NCBI GenBank assembly: GCA_026119935.1
Contig: JALRMH010000004.1
Location: 124,001-188,000, forward strand
From: Endothia cerciana
Lineage: Eukaryota; Ascomycota; Sordariomycetes; Diaporthales; Cryphonectriaceae
DNA length: 64,000 nt
Direction: 5' to 3'
Of this stretch, positions 54,837 to 64,000 are shown piece after piece (the first letter of the stretch is position 1; the number at the start of each line of letters is the position of its first letter). The notes under the pieces are model-generated. The model was not told the DNA's origin. It searched no databases and saw nothing but the letters and a program-made list of their open reading frames with translations. The translations under genes and the position numbers were made by a program.

Positions 54837-56611
54837 GCGGGCCCGAAGAGGCTCCCCTTGGGGTGGCACGAGGGCACACGAGGGCGCAGCGCCCCTCTCG
54901 GCGCGAGCTTCCGTGCCAGCCCGCCACGGGGCTTCTGGCTGACCGCCATGCACGTCACATCCGAACAGGAAGCTCAGCTCTCCCGTCCCTGGACGCCGAG
55001 GAGATGGGGGTGGGGAGGGGGGGAGATTCCGTCGTGGCCCGGCTCAGGTCATACCCCGACAGGCCCGCCCGCCGCGGCACATGAGGTGATCTGTCTCGCG
55101 GGAAGAGAAGGTCTGGCGGCGACGCGTCGTGGGTCAGGTGAGCTTACGGAGTACCAGCGCCCTCTGTCTACTGGGACCGTGGTCTGATGGTGTTCAACAT
55201 CTCACGGCGTTCGGTGGCACCCCGATCGGGGTGAGCCCCCTCCCCCCTCCCCCCTCCCTGCAGGAAACCTCCGCTCACGGCACGTTTTGCACGTCGCACA
55301 GGCCTTGCAGACCATCGTTACGAGTGACATCCTGCATCCGTCCAGGCGGGTCGGCGTTTACGTCTGGTCATGGACCGAGGAGGCTGCGGCAAGGTATCCG
55401 CATCAGCAGCGTATGCGCTGTTCGCCCGCCTTCCCGCCCGACGCCGTCGTGCGATGGATCAGAACCCTGGGCGATGTATGGCTGGATAAAGCCACAAGGG
55501 CAACCTGATCGGCCTATTCTGTGCCCAAGTGAGACTTGGAGTGGTCTTGGCGCGCCCGGCCTTTTCTGTGTTTCTATGTGTCCATTCTTCAAGCGACCCT
55601 GGGTATCGCGTCCCCGGGCGAAGGGCCACGGGAAGACCTGACCCCCCTGATCACGTCGTGGCGGAACCGGCGGAACATGCACAAACAGAGCAGCTGTCAC
55701 TGTACACAGTGCACGTCCTGCGTGGCGGTAAAAGCTACCAGCTCTCAGGGGGTTGCGGGGAAGCTTGCTGGACTCGACAGGGCCAGCTCATCCTGCGTTG
55801 ACATCTCGGCCAGAGGCGGCCGGTGGAGAAGGTCCTTGACTTCACAAGCAGGAGTGGAAGGCGCCCAGGGCAACACACAGGCAATGGCTTCGGAACCAGC
55901 ACTTTCGGTATGAAGGAAGTGGAGTCGGTGTATATGCTGAAGCGGGACACTCCATGTTGAACTAGCAGGTCTGCCTGAAATCACACGGGCTCAGGACAGG
56001 ATTCTCCGCGTGATGCATACTGATCAATGCCCGAGCTCCGTAGGCACATGCCGACTGGGATCAGGCCAAACACGGTGATCCACTCGTTTCGTGACACTCA
56101 TGTCAGCCCCCGTGTGATGAGTTACTGCCCCATGGAAGTGGCCGAAGGTATCAGGAGATCGGACCAAGACACGAAGCAGTCTGAACGCGACGGGCCTGAC
56201 TGGAGACCCGATCGGGCACCGAAGTCGGCGTGGCCCACCCCAGCCGTCCGGCCAGAGGCTCGAGTAGAATGAAACACAAAGACAGAACGTCCAAGATAGC
56301 ACCTTGAGTGTCGTCAAGTCTTGCAGGGGGGTGGGACTAAATAAAGGTCCATAGTTGGAGGTAGATGAAGCATCTCTGGTCGAACAGCCAGTCGGCAGAG
56401 AATTGCAGCGATCCCTGGTGCGGAGCGACTCAGATGGTTGTGCACTGAGTGTTGGAGCCGTGGCACAGCGTCCATCCTGGAGCCGAAGCTTCTTCGGCAC
56501 CCGGGAGCAGGTAGAGCTCCATCCGAAGGAGGCCCCCCCTCCGTCGTGTGAAGCCCTTACACGTCGGAGCCGCGCCGTAACTCCCAGTTGGTGTGCTTGG
56601 CTTTCTGTCGA

Positions 56612-57794
56612 TCACAGGTCCCTCATGACTTCGCCGACAGCTCTTGCCGCAATCCTTTCCCTCTGGTCCTCTGGCAGGCCGGCGCTCATGTCTCTGGCCG
56701 CCTGCAGCTTGCGCATCATCTGTTCGACCTTCTCGACATCGTCGCCGCCCAGGTTTTCGGCGGTGTTTTCGGCATCGCCGCCACCAGCAGATGATTCTTT
56801 CCCTTCCACTACACCCTGATCGACTTCGTGCCCTTCTCTCTCCATCTGAGCCTCCCATATGGCCGTCTTCAGGCCCTCAAAATCTTCCCTGTCGAACCCG
56901 AAGTCCATATTTTCTAGGTCCAGCTCGTCACCCTCTCCCTCGCCGGCGGTAGGATCTTGTCCCGAGCCGAGTGTGTCATCACCCTCTGCCCCGGCGGCTG
57001 TGAGAACCGATGCCCAGTCATTGGACTGCAATGCCTCCAGAACGCGAGGAATGCCGACCTTTTCTGCATGACGGACCTTGTCAGTGCTTTCACGCCTCAT
57101 CGACCTGCACCCCAGGGAGCTCACCGCCGAACTCGTTCCTCGCATCTTCGGATGAAGAGGAGGCGACGTGCACAAACTCCAGTCCGGCATCCCCGCAGAC
57201 CTCATCCCAGACGTCCAGATCGTCCAGGTGCGCCACCTCGCCCACCCCGACGGCCAAGCTGACGCCATCCCACTCCCAGCCACCGAGGCCTTCCCTGACG
57301 ACCCTGCCCACCTCCCTGAGCATCCCCTTGGTCTGACCCACGCTGTGCGCCGGTGATGAGGGCGCGCCCGCAGGTATTGCGAAGACGACGACCATCCCGC
57401 CTAGCACTTCGAGGACCTCCCTCGCTTCATCTGAGAGGAACGAGGTGGCCCACTCGTCCGGCGCGCTGATCAGGTCCAGCCAAATCGGTACTGTCGTGGT
57501 GTAGTAGGCTGTCTGCAGTTCGAGATCGTGCGTCGTCCCCGCCAGCGAGGATGCCACCGGTTCGGGGGATGTGCCCGTGAGATCTGTCGAGTTTGTCAGC
57601 GCGGGGAGTGCCACCAGGAGGAGGTGATGCTGGATTCGAGATCATCATGGCATTGCCGACGAGCACCACAGGCATCTCACCACCCACCCACCCACCCACC
57701 CACCTTTGACGACCTGGCTCAGCTGCTTCGCCTCCGAGTCCAAAGCCACGGCCAGGATTCGGCGAGGATTCGAAATCTCCTGCGGGTTCACCAT
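56612..57794 (-). CDS. IRC6: Irc6-like alpha/gamma-adaptin-binding protein, 3 exons, 333 aa
   Basis: Irc6 (p34/AAGAB in animals) is a GTPase-fold protein that binds clathrin adaptor complexes and regulates AP-1 function. Exons 57794-57704, 57583-57125 and 57063-56612 join in phase to 333 aa. The N-terminus has NPRRILAVALD, equivalent to the first strand of the fold, then VVKDLTGTSP, SSLAGTTHDLELQTAYYTTTVPIWLDL, EEAREVLEVLGG-like and WEWDGVSLAVGVGE, and NEFGEKVGIPRVLEALQSNDWA. The C-terminal third has an acidic linker (DELDLENMDFGFD) and a conserved helix ending in MRKLQAARDMSAGLPEDQR. The P-loop is degenerate, as is usual in this family. The 5' donor of intron 1 is the first unit of a GGGT repeat. 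Assignment comes from family knowledge of the motif order. Confidence 0.87.
57680..57704. repeat. CCCA tandem repeat at the IRC6 intron 1 donor
   Basis: About six copies of CCCA on the plus strand (GGTG/GGGT on the coding strand). The first GTGGGT copy is the 5' splice site used in the model, so neighbouring copies are potential alternative donors shifted by 4 nt. Confidence 0.85.
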
Positions 57795-58063
57795 TGTGAC
57801 CGAGACGGATTGGGCCGTAGAGTGTTCCCGTGCCGATCACAGTTCCCTCGAGGCTCGCGAGTCCGGCGAGAGTTCTCAGGGCGCATGAGCCGATGGCCTG
57901 GGTGAGTGAGGCACGTGCCGGATGAGATGAGGTTGGATCGGATCGATGGGGCTTATGTAAACCATGCCCCTAACCCTGACGCCCTTGTCCATTATAGCAA
58001 TACGCCCTTAGGTCAACCTCCACTGATCTGATCTCCACCACCCACCCGCTTTATACTGGAGAC
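57795..58063. promoter_or_regulatory. Upstream region of IRC6
   Basis: A 269-bp interval between the IRC6 start and the coding-like stretch on the opposite strand. No clear TATA box for IRC6; TTTATA occurs near 58051 on the plus strand, facing the opposite frame. Confidence 0.35.
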
Positions 58064-58714
58064 ATGGCCATGATCCCGTTCCGGACGCGTGGCCCAGCCG
58101 CGAGGCTGCAGCCTCGCGTGGGCGGGGGGGTCGGGGAGCTGCGTAAGCGGCCTGCCATCGGGCGCACGTGGCTCGTCAGCATCGCCATCGCGCGCTCCTC
58201 AACTCGCCCTGTCGCCAAAGAAGTCTACCACAGGGGCGTCATCATCACACAACCTCGATCCCTACGACGCTCACAGAGCTCATGCAGAAATAAGCGAGGC
58301 TCAGAAGCCCTGCGGGATGATCTCGCCGGCGACCTCCGGGCGTCTCGCTGTGTGCGCATCGCCTGCGACCCCGCCCCCCCTCCCCACGTCGAGGGCTTCA
58401 GCGAGAGGGGCCAGGCGCGCATGTCCTCCGAGAACGACTAGGAATATGTGAGTCTCGTGACGGCTGTGACTCCTCGCAAGCGCTGGGGGTTCGCCTCGGA
58501 GCTGGTGAGGGAGTTCGTGGGGCCCGATGGCCTGAAGATCACGGACTGGGCATTCTTCTCGCATGAGCACCAGGCAGAGCCATCTATGGGGACCCCTCCG
58601 GCGCTACTTGGATGGCCGACTGAGGGTCATATGGGGGGCATTGACAGTTGCGCGGACATGGGAAATACGCCTCCAAGAGGCGAAGAAAAGAAGCCCAGGG
58701 TCCAAGACAGATGA
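58064..58714 (+). pseudogene. Coding-like stretch interrupted by a stop, unknown product
   Basis: One plus-strand frame runs from the ATG at 58064 to 58714 with a single in-frame TAG at 58439-58441. Parts of it show strong G/C preference at third codon positions (for example VSIAIARSS, VAKEVYHRGVIIT, DLRASRCVRIACDP) and a protein-like segment follows the stop: KRWGFASELVREFVGPDGL then KITDWAFFSHEH. A GTGAGT donor-like site just after the stop (58447) could indicate a mis-placed intron instead of a dead gene. I recognise no family. It may be a relic, or a gene whose exons I cannot resolve. Confidence 0.3.
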
Positions 58715-59483
58715 GGGGCACAGGACGTCGGTCTTCTTTCAACCGACACACATGCCTACTGCGGTTCTCGTCTCCGGATTCTCTAATATAATGGGGGGTT
58801 CGAGTTGCCACTGCATATAACCGAGTGTCTCACCCGCAACGTTCCGCAGCCCCGAACAGCCTGTGTTGCTTGCAGTCTGGGTGACCTGCGGCTCGCAACC
58901 AGATGCGACGAGGGAGCCATAACGCCACATCTCTTGAGACGGGCTGCAACACACCCAGTCCCGTCTCGTTCTCACGAGGAGTAGACAAGCCCAAGTCAGC
59001 CGGCACAGGTTCGCGTTCACGAATGCGTCTTAATCAGGCTGGGACTGAGGGGCGGCGCGCTTCTCGTTGAGATGCAGCCTCTGTCGCTTTGCCCAACACT
59101 ACTAACCCTTGAGTACCCAATACTACATGGCATCTACCGAGCTAGCCACAGAAGGTCATATCCACCCACGGCACAACCACAGAAGAAGCTTAGCCGTAAA
59201 TAATCCGTCTTTGAAAAATGAAAAATGAAAAATGAAAAAAAAAAAAAAATTAATCTACCTGAGAGAAAGACGGTGTACTGTGATTCCATTACGAGCGTTT
59301 GCTCATCAACGGGTATAATATACTGCTCGGTCCCTGTGGGCCACGCGAGCCACCGTTGAACCTCTCCGGTATCGTTCGCGAACAACATGTTGACAACCGC
59401 GTTCACAGCGCGTACTATCTATTCGCTCATCTCATCCCGCGCCACGCAAGCATCAACGTCTTACCGGTATCAAGCGTCATCCG
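58715..59483. other. Intergenic, no gene supported
   Basis: About 770 bp. It has a run of ATGAAAA units (about 59215-59235) followed by an A13 tract. The right end should hold the 3' UTR of the minus-strand gene at 59484-61921. Confidence 0.5.
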
Positions 59484-61921
59484 TCACCACTCATCGCCTT
59501 CCTCATCGTCCTCATCGCCGGGCGCGAGGTCCTCTATACGGCGGTGACGCCGCCGGAAGTTGACCTGCAGGCCCCATTTGTCGTACTGCGGCCGCGAGCC
59601 ACCGGGGGAGCTGCCTAGAATTTGACGAGGAGGGTTAGCCTTCCGTCCGCGGCAGGGAAAAGCAGGTGCTCTGTTGCGCTGGCAGTGGATGCACCGATCC
59701 ATCTGGATTCAGAGCCCGCGCGCTTCTTCCCAGAGCCGCGGCTATCAGTGTTAAAGAAGAGGGCTCGGGGGAAGGGGCCATCCATACCTTGGGGCGTGGA
59801 TCCCTTCGTCTCGGAGCCGGTCGTCGGGGACGAGGAGGCCTTGCCCGAGGGCGGCGTGAAGTTGTCGCGCCTCCACCCGGGGTATCCTGCTGCTGGTGGT
59901 GGGGGCGGGACGGGGCGGGCGGTATCATCGCCCCCGGCGCCGCCTGTCGGCATGGTGTGTGACTTCTGTTCTTCCACCCGCCCCGTGGGTGTCCGGGAGG
60001 TACCAGGCCCCGGCGCAGTCGTGATGGCCGGAGCCGCCGCGGCGTGCCGGGTGTGGGCAGCAGCGCCGCGGTCGGGGGGCCGTGACGTCTTCACCATCGC
60101 CAGGCGCCCCTGGCGGCCCGTCTTCGCGGCGGAACCTCCCCGGGGGGGCCCGGACGGGCTGTCTGGCGCCTGGGGGACATCGAACCTGGCCCGCCTCGGG
60201 CCCGACCGCGGGGTGGCCTGCCAGGTCCTCCGCGAGGGCGTCTCCGCGTCCCTGCCTGACCGCCGCGGCGCGTCGGCGAACGGTCCGATCCCGACAGGGA
60301 CGCGGCCCAGCCTCCGGTCCTCCTCCCTCCTCCGCTCCGTCGACCACTCGATGATCCTCCTGAGGTCGCGGGCGGTGAGGTCCGCCGACGGGGCGTACAG
60401 CCTTGCGTCGCCACGGATCGGCCCCATGCCGTCGGTCGGCCGGGGCGTGGTCCTGGAGGCTCCGGCCCGGCGCCCGCCGAGGGGGTTCTGGGGCGGGCCG
60501 CTCGGGTCGTCTGACCGCCGCCCAGTGGCCTGTCGAGGTGCGCTGCCCCTGCCCCGGCCTCCTGCGCTGCCCGCGGTACGTGTGTTGCCTGGCTGCCCTG
60601 AGAGCTGCTGCCGTGCGCCGCCCCGCCGGCGACCGTCGACCAGGCCGTCGCCGCCGGCCGGGATTACGTCTCCGTGCTCGTCTCTGGATGCTCCCTGAGC
60701 GTGTGAGGCGGGGGCGTCCCCGCGAGGCCCCGCGCCGCCCCTGTCCGGACGGGCCCCAGCGTGCGGCGCAGCGTCTGCCACCGGGGCGCCACCATGCCCT
60801 GCAGGATTCTTTCCCCGCCCGGCGGCGTTGCTGGCTCGGCCGGCACCACCCGCCTGTCCGGGCCCGCCCCGCGCCCCGGCCTGGGCCCGTCGGGGAGCCG
60901 GGGGGGGAGCCGGGCGCGGCGGGGCGGCAGCCGGTACCGCAGGCCTCTCGGGGCGGCGGACCACGGCTCTTTCGGGGCAGGTCCTGTAGATGTTGTTCGC
61001 CTCGTCGATGTAATACGTGGTCCTGCTGTGCCCGTCGCCGCCCGAGTCGCGGCCGTCGTCGATCACGTCGAAGCGAAGGACGTCCCGCGGCCTGCTGACC
61101 GTCGGGTCCTCCGCCTTGGTCACCGCGAAGCTCACCCCGACCCCCGGGCGCACCTGGTCGTACAGGAGTCCCGACGTGGGCGTGAGAGAGGTGGTGGTGG
61201 AGGAGGAGGAGGAGGAGGAGGAGGAGGAGGAGGAGGAGGAGGGGTCCTGAAACCGGACGTGGCCGCCGGAGCGCCTGGGGATGAACCCCGTCCCGTCTAG
61301 GTTCCTGCTGACGCCCGTGTGGGCATCTTCCAGGGTGGCACCACCGACGCCACCATGGTGGTCTGCCGCAGGCGGCTCCGGGGGGGGCGGCGTGGTGGGC
61401 GGGCCCGTGGCGGACCGCCCGCCCCAGGCGGCCTGGAAGTCGGCCACCACCGCCGTGGGCGGCGGCTCCTCGTAGACGTTATTGTCGTAGTCAATGTAGA
61501 AGAAGGCCCCCCGGGGGCCCGCACCGGCCGCGTCCGCCGTCTCGTCGACGGCGTGGAACCGGATCACCGCCTGCGCCGCCGACACGTCCGGGTCGTCCAC
61601 GGCGGTCGTGTCGAAGGTGAGCCCGTGGCGCGGCTCCACCCGGTCGTACAGGTCCTGCGGGCCGGACCGCGGGTTCTGGAAGCGGAGCGTGGCCCCGTCG
61701 ACGAAGGGCTGGTACCCGCCCCGCCGCCGCCTGTACAGCTGCACGCGCTGGGACGCGGGCGCGCCGGCGGGCGCCGCCGTCCTGCTGCTCCCCCTCGTCC
61801 TCCTCCGGATCTCCCCGTACGGCCTCGCGACCGTCGTCCCGGCCCTCTGCACCTGCCTGCGCGTGAGGTACCACAGCCCGTTCTCGCCCAGGTATCCGCC
61901 GATGACAGGCTCCCGAGACAT
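59484..61921 (-). CDS. Orphan Arg/Pro-rich protein with an internally duplicated domain, 2 exons, 754 aa
   Basis: Exon 1 runs 61921-59788 and exon 2 59614-59484; the 173-nt intron has donor GTATGG, a CTAAC branch point and acceptor TTCTAG, and the phases fit (GGC across the junction). Without splicing, the frame would end at the TAG of the acceptor itself. The N-terminus reads YLGENGLWYLTRRQVQ. Two related units follow. Unit 1 has LRFQNP...LYDRVEPRHGLTFD...VIRFHAVDE...FFYIDYDNNVYEEPP; unit 2 has VRFQDP...LYDQVRPGVGVSFA...VLRFDVIDD...TYYIDEANNIYRTCP. About 350 disordered residues rich in Arg, Pro and Gly come next, and a distinct end, QYDKWGLQVNFRRRHRR followed by an acidic tail. A poly-Ser tract (GGA repeat on the plus strand) sits in unit 2. 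No family recognised; location and role unknown. Confidence 0.7.
61196..61242. repeat. GGA microsatellite encoding poly-Ser
   Basis: About 15 GGA units on the plus strand inside exon 1 of the orphan gene; on the coding strand TCC/TCT codons give 14 consecutive serines. Length variation here would change the protein without breaking the frame. Confidence 0.92.
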
Positions 61922-62501
61922 CTGGTGGTGGTGGAGGAGGTGGGGCTGAAAGGATAGAGCTGTCTACGATCCGGCCTTGATGGTCGTGGGTACTAGTACG
62001 GCATCGCCATGCGTAGTGTGATTCCGCTCGGAGCTGCTATACGTATCACCAATCCTTCGCATTTCAGTGCATACCCGGTGGAGAGGGGGGAGGAGGGAAA
62101 AAAAAAAAAAAAAAAAAAAAAAAGAAGCTCTCTGAATCAATAAGATTCATTCCGGGGTCTGTTTTCGGTCGCGGTCTGTCCGAGGTGGACAAAGACATAC
62201 CTGCACTCATTGTCCTGCCGTCCTCATTGACGAGAAGTCCTTCCGCAGCATCAGCGACAAAGCATCATCTACATCCGGAAAGAAAGGTCAACAGGTGCCA
62301 AAGGCTTCGTGCCCTCTTGTTGGGATATGGCACCTACACAGGAGACACGGTTGAGTACTGACATATCCGATTTCCACGGGCGTTTCATGGCCAGAGTACC
62401 GGGATCAAACACCGGCATCGCAAAAGAGGTACAGGTCCTACCACCGCAATGGCAACCCCTCCATCCAGGTGAGGGTGTCCAGCACAAAGAGATACATCAC
62501 C
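61922..62501. other. Intergenic between the two orphan genes
   Basis: 580 bp with a run of 26 A at 62098-62123. It should contain the promoter of the 59484-61921 gene and the 3' UTR of the 62502-63842 gene. No further ORF is supported. Confidence 0.5.
62098..62123. repeat. A26 homopolymer
   Basis: Twenty-six consecutive A on the plus strand (poly-T on the strand of the flanking genes), about 180 bp upstream of the orphan gene's ATG. Possibly a nucleosome-excluding promoter element; a poly(A) tail of a retroposed sequence is the alternative. Confidence 0.9.
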
Positions 62502-63842
62502 TCAAGCCTCCTTCCCCAAGACCCTCTCCCTCTTTCTGCTCCAGATGCGTCCCACAAGCCCCCTCGCAAAGACCTTCACTTCCCCCTCCTCCTCCTCCTC
62601 ATCATCATCATTCCCACAGTCCCCGTCCCCCCAGCGCCGCCTCCGCACCCTCGCAAACCCCTCCACCGGCTCCGCCACCAACAGCCCTCCAGTGACGTAA
62701 CTTGGATTGGGGACCTGGTCGACGTAGCCGAACCTGACACCCGCCTCCATCAGCAGCTCCGTCTGTGTGCGGCGGCGGCGCCCGCCGCTGCTGGTGGTGA
62801 TCTTGTTCTTTCTTCTGGCGTCCGGGGATGCCCCCGATAAGAAACGCCCCCGTGCGTCCCGGGGCCGCGGCGCGGTGGCGCGGAGCCGTGTCTCGAGGGC
62901 CGCGATCGTCGAGTCGCGCAGGGCGAGCTGCACGCGCAGGCCGTCGGGGTCGGCGGCGGCAGGGGGCGTCTTATCCTGTGTGGGGGGCAGGACGGGGCGG
63001 CCTGCGGGGGGTGGGGGAGGGGGCGTGCGCGGCGGGGAGGTCTGGGTCTCATGGCCGGCGTGTCCCGCCGGGTTCAAGGATGAGAATGGTGTGATCGGCG
63101 TCCACTGGGCGGCAGGGGGCGTCAACGCGAGCGACGGCGCGGATCGTGAAGACACGGGGCCGGCGGGCGAGCAAACAGGACGTGTGGGTGATGGGGCGAA
63201 GGGGTTGGTACCGGCAGGAGGTTCATCTCTATAAGAACCACCCCGGGACCGATGACGCCCAGCGCCCGAGCCACTCCTGCTGTTGCCAGAAGAGAAGAGG
63301 TCCTGTCCATCCCCAGGACCACCAACAGGTCTGCTCCTGGGGCTCGGGACCCCAAGGAAGATACTCACATTAGACGTGCTAGCGGCACAGCCACCACTGC
63401 CAAAGACGTCACTCCCCGGAGAAGAATTTCCCGAGGGGCCAGAACAGTCTGCATCATATCCAGCGTCAGGATCGCCACCATCCGACACTGTCGTCTGTGC
63501 AGTAGGAGAGGGCCCGCTGGGACGCCGAGCGGACAGCGTGTCAGCCTGCGCGGGTGGCCAGACAAGGGAAGGGTATTCTCGGGTGATGTGCTCATCTGGC
63601 CAGACGAGCTGCCGCTGTCGCTTGGCAGTCTCGTGCCGCCGCTCGTCAAAGGGGGTCCAGACCAGATTCCCCTTGGTTCTGCTCCTGGTCGGCGGCGTCA
63701 CCGCTTTGGCTGCGCGGAAGGGGTTGCTGTTAGTAACAGCAGCAAAGCCGGGCTGGGCCCGCTGGCCTGGCTGTCGTTGTCGCTGGCATGGCGACCTCAC
63801 CGCACGGGAGTTAGCTCCCGTACGTGGGAAAGGAGGAGACAT
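62502..63842 (-). CDS. Hypothetical Pro/Arg/Ser-rich protein, 446 aa
   Basis: A single uninterrupted frame from the ATG at 63842 (MSPPFPRTGANSRAV) to a stop at 62502. The first 100 residues include NLVWTPFDERRHETAKRQRQ and LVWPDEHITREYPSLVWPP, which look like conserved short motifs with a repeated LVW(P/T) pattern. The middle is disordered Pro/Ser/Gly. Near 310-335 there is a short helix (VQLALRDSTIAALETRLRA, a likely coiled coil), then a basic patch (RRKNKITTSSGGRRRRTQ). The C-terminal part (ELLMEAGVRFGYVDQVPNPSYVTGG) seems folded and ends in an acidic stretch with DDDEEEEE. An intron at GTGAGT (about 63363) is possible but the best acceptor breaks the frame. No family recognised. It lies upstream of, and on the same strand as, the other orphan gene. 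Confidence 0.55.
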   Translation of the reverse strand: MSPPFPRTGANSRAVRSPCQRQRQPGQRAQPGFAAVTNSNPFRAAKAVTPPTRSRTKGNLVWTPFDERRHETAKRQRQLVWPDEHITREYPSLVWPPAQADTLSARRPSGPSPTAQTTVSDGGDPDAGYDADCSGPSGNSSPGSDVFGSGGCAASTSNVSIFLGVPSPRSRPVGGPGDGQDLFSSGNSRSGSGAGRHRSRGGSYRDEPPAGTNPFAPSPTRPVCSPAGPVSSRSAPSLALTPPAAQWTPITPFSSLNPAGHAGHETQTSPPRTPPPPPPAGRPVLPPTQDKTPPAAADPDGLRVQLALRDSTIAALETRLRATAPRPRDARGRFLSGASPDARRKNKITTSSGGRRRRTQTELLMEAGVRFGYVDQVPNPSYVTGGLLVAEPVEGFARVRRRRWGDGDCGNDDDEEEEEGEVKVFARGLVGRIWSRKRERVLGKEA

Positions 63843-64000
63843 CGTCAAGAGGATGTTATCCCGAAGAGAAAATCACAACAAAAGAAGAGTCAGTTTCTTG
63901 CGTCGAGGAAGTCACCAGCGAGGCGTCCCCCCGAGGCCAAGGCCAAGGTCGACGACAGGCATATATACCGACCCATCACGATAGGGACGGTAGCCTAGGG

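Larger units (their letters stand above)
34941..56611. other. GC-rich gene desert of about 21.7 kb
   Basis: The first 300-600 bp are the promoter of PLC1. Beyond that I find no frame on either strand with protein-like composition, recognisable motifs or a convincing exon chain: open frames are Arg/Pro/Ser/His/Cys-rich, overlap on both strands and break every 60-200 codons, as expected for GC-rich noncoding DNA. The stretch is not AT-rich, shows no terminal repeats or transposase/reverse-transcriptase blocks, and holds at least eight homopolymers of 11 or more G or C, several microsatellites, a strong hairpin (51297-51350) and a 15-bp triple repeat (49189-49233). Long noncoding transcripts, extended regulatory DNA or fast-evolving multi-exon genes cannot be excluded by eye. 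Confidence 0.6.

Noticed and set aside
34941..56611. Transposon origin for the gene desert
   Set aside because: No reverse transcriptase, integrase or transposase blocks, no long terminal or terminal inverted repeats and no RIP-like AT-richness could be seen.
59622..61098. Long plus-strand frames (358 and 231 codons) opposite the orphan gene
   Set aside because: The region is very GC-rich, so all frames stay open; the minus-strand frame alone has a spliceable C-terminus, repeated domain units and an ATG in good context.
1..64000. CRISPR arrays, bacterial operons, riboswitches, phage genes
   Set aside because: The window is eukaryotic; no regularly spaced direct repeats with unique spacers or prokaryotic signals were found.

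Overview
The window reads as nuclear DNA of a filamentous ascomycete, most likely a Sordariomycete (inference). The genes are of fungal type. They carry short introns of about 50-120 nt with GTRAGT-like donors and CTAAC/CTGAC-like branch points, and synonymous positions are GC-rich. There are no operons, CRISPR arrays or Shine-Dalgarno signals. Exon structures below were built by joining splice signals and checking phase by hand; no alignment or transcript data were available.

Layout. 0.7-2.3 kb (-): NADP-glutamate dehydrogenase. 4.1-7.6 kb (-): DNA polymerase delta catalytic subunit, in which the fourth cysteine of the CysA zinc motif appears to be Asp. 8.6-9.5 kb (+): a heavily decayed catalase relic. 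10.9-12.7 kb (+): a secreted, probably N-glycosylated protein of unknown function. 14.1-15.3 kb (-): a broken NLR-type gene with patatin and NB-ARC remnants. 15.7-19.3 kb: a small hypothetical gene, GET4 and a glycine-rich RRM protein with a probable mitochondrial presequence. 20.0-21.6 kb (-): a fungal rhodopsin-like (Pth11-type) membrane protein gene with two frame problems. 23.5-24.8 kb (+): a medium-chain reductase with one extra base near its start. 25.2-29.2 kb (-): a 1100-aa PLP-dependent decarboxylase whose reading frame requires a 5-nt microexon. 31.5-34.9 kb (-): PI-specific phospholipase C.

From about 35 to 56.6 kb I find no supportable gene. This desert is not AT-rich, so it does not look like a RIP-degraded transposon or a typical fungal centromere. 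It holds many G or C homopolymers, microsatellites, a strong 18-bp-stem hairpin and a three-unit 15-bp repeat. After it come IRC6 (56.6-57.8 kb, -), a broken coding-like stretch (58.1-58.7 kb, +) and two low-complexity Arg/Pro/Ser-rich genes of unknown function (59.5-61.9 and 62.5-63.8 kb, both -). The first of these has an internally duplicated domain.

Overall, conserved housekeeping genes (nitrogen assimilation, DNA replication, tail-anchored protein insertion, lipid signalling, clathrin adaptor function) alternate with an accessory stretch (8-15 and 20-29 kb) of relics, disrupted genes and metabolic enzymes. I see no complete new multi-gene system. The best leads are the microexon, the altered pol delta zinc motif, the relics, the GC-rich desert with its hairpin, and the two orphan genes at the right end.
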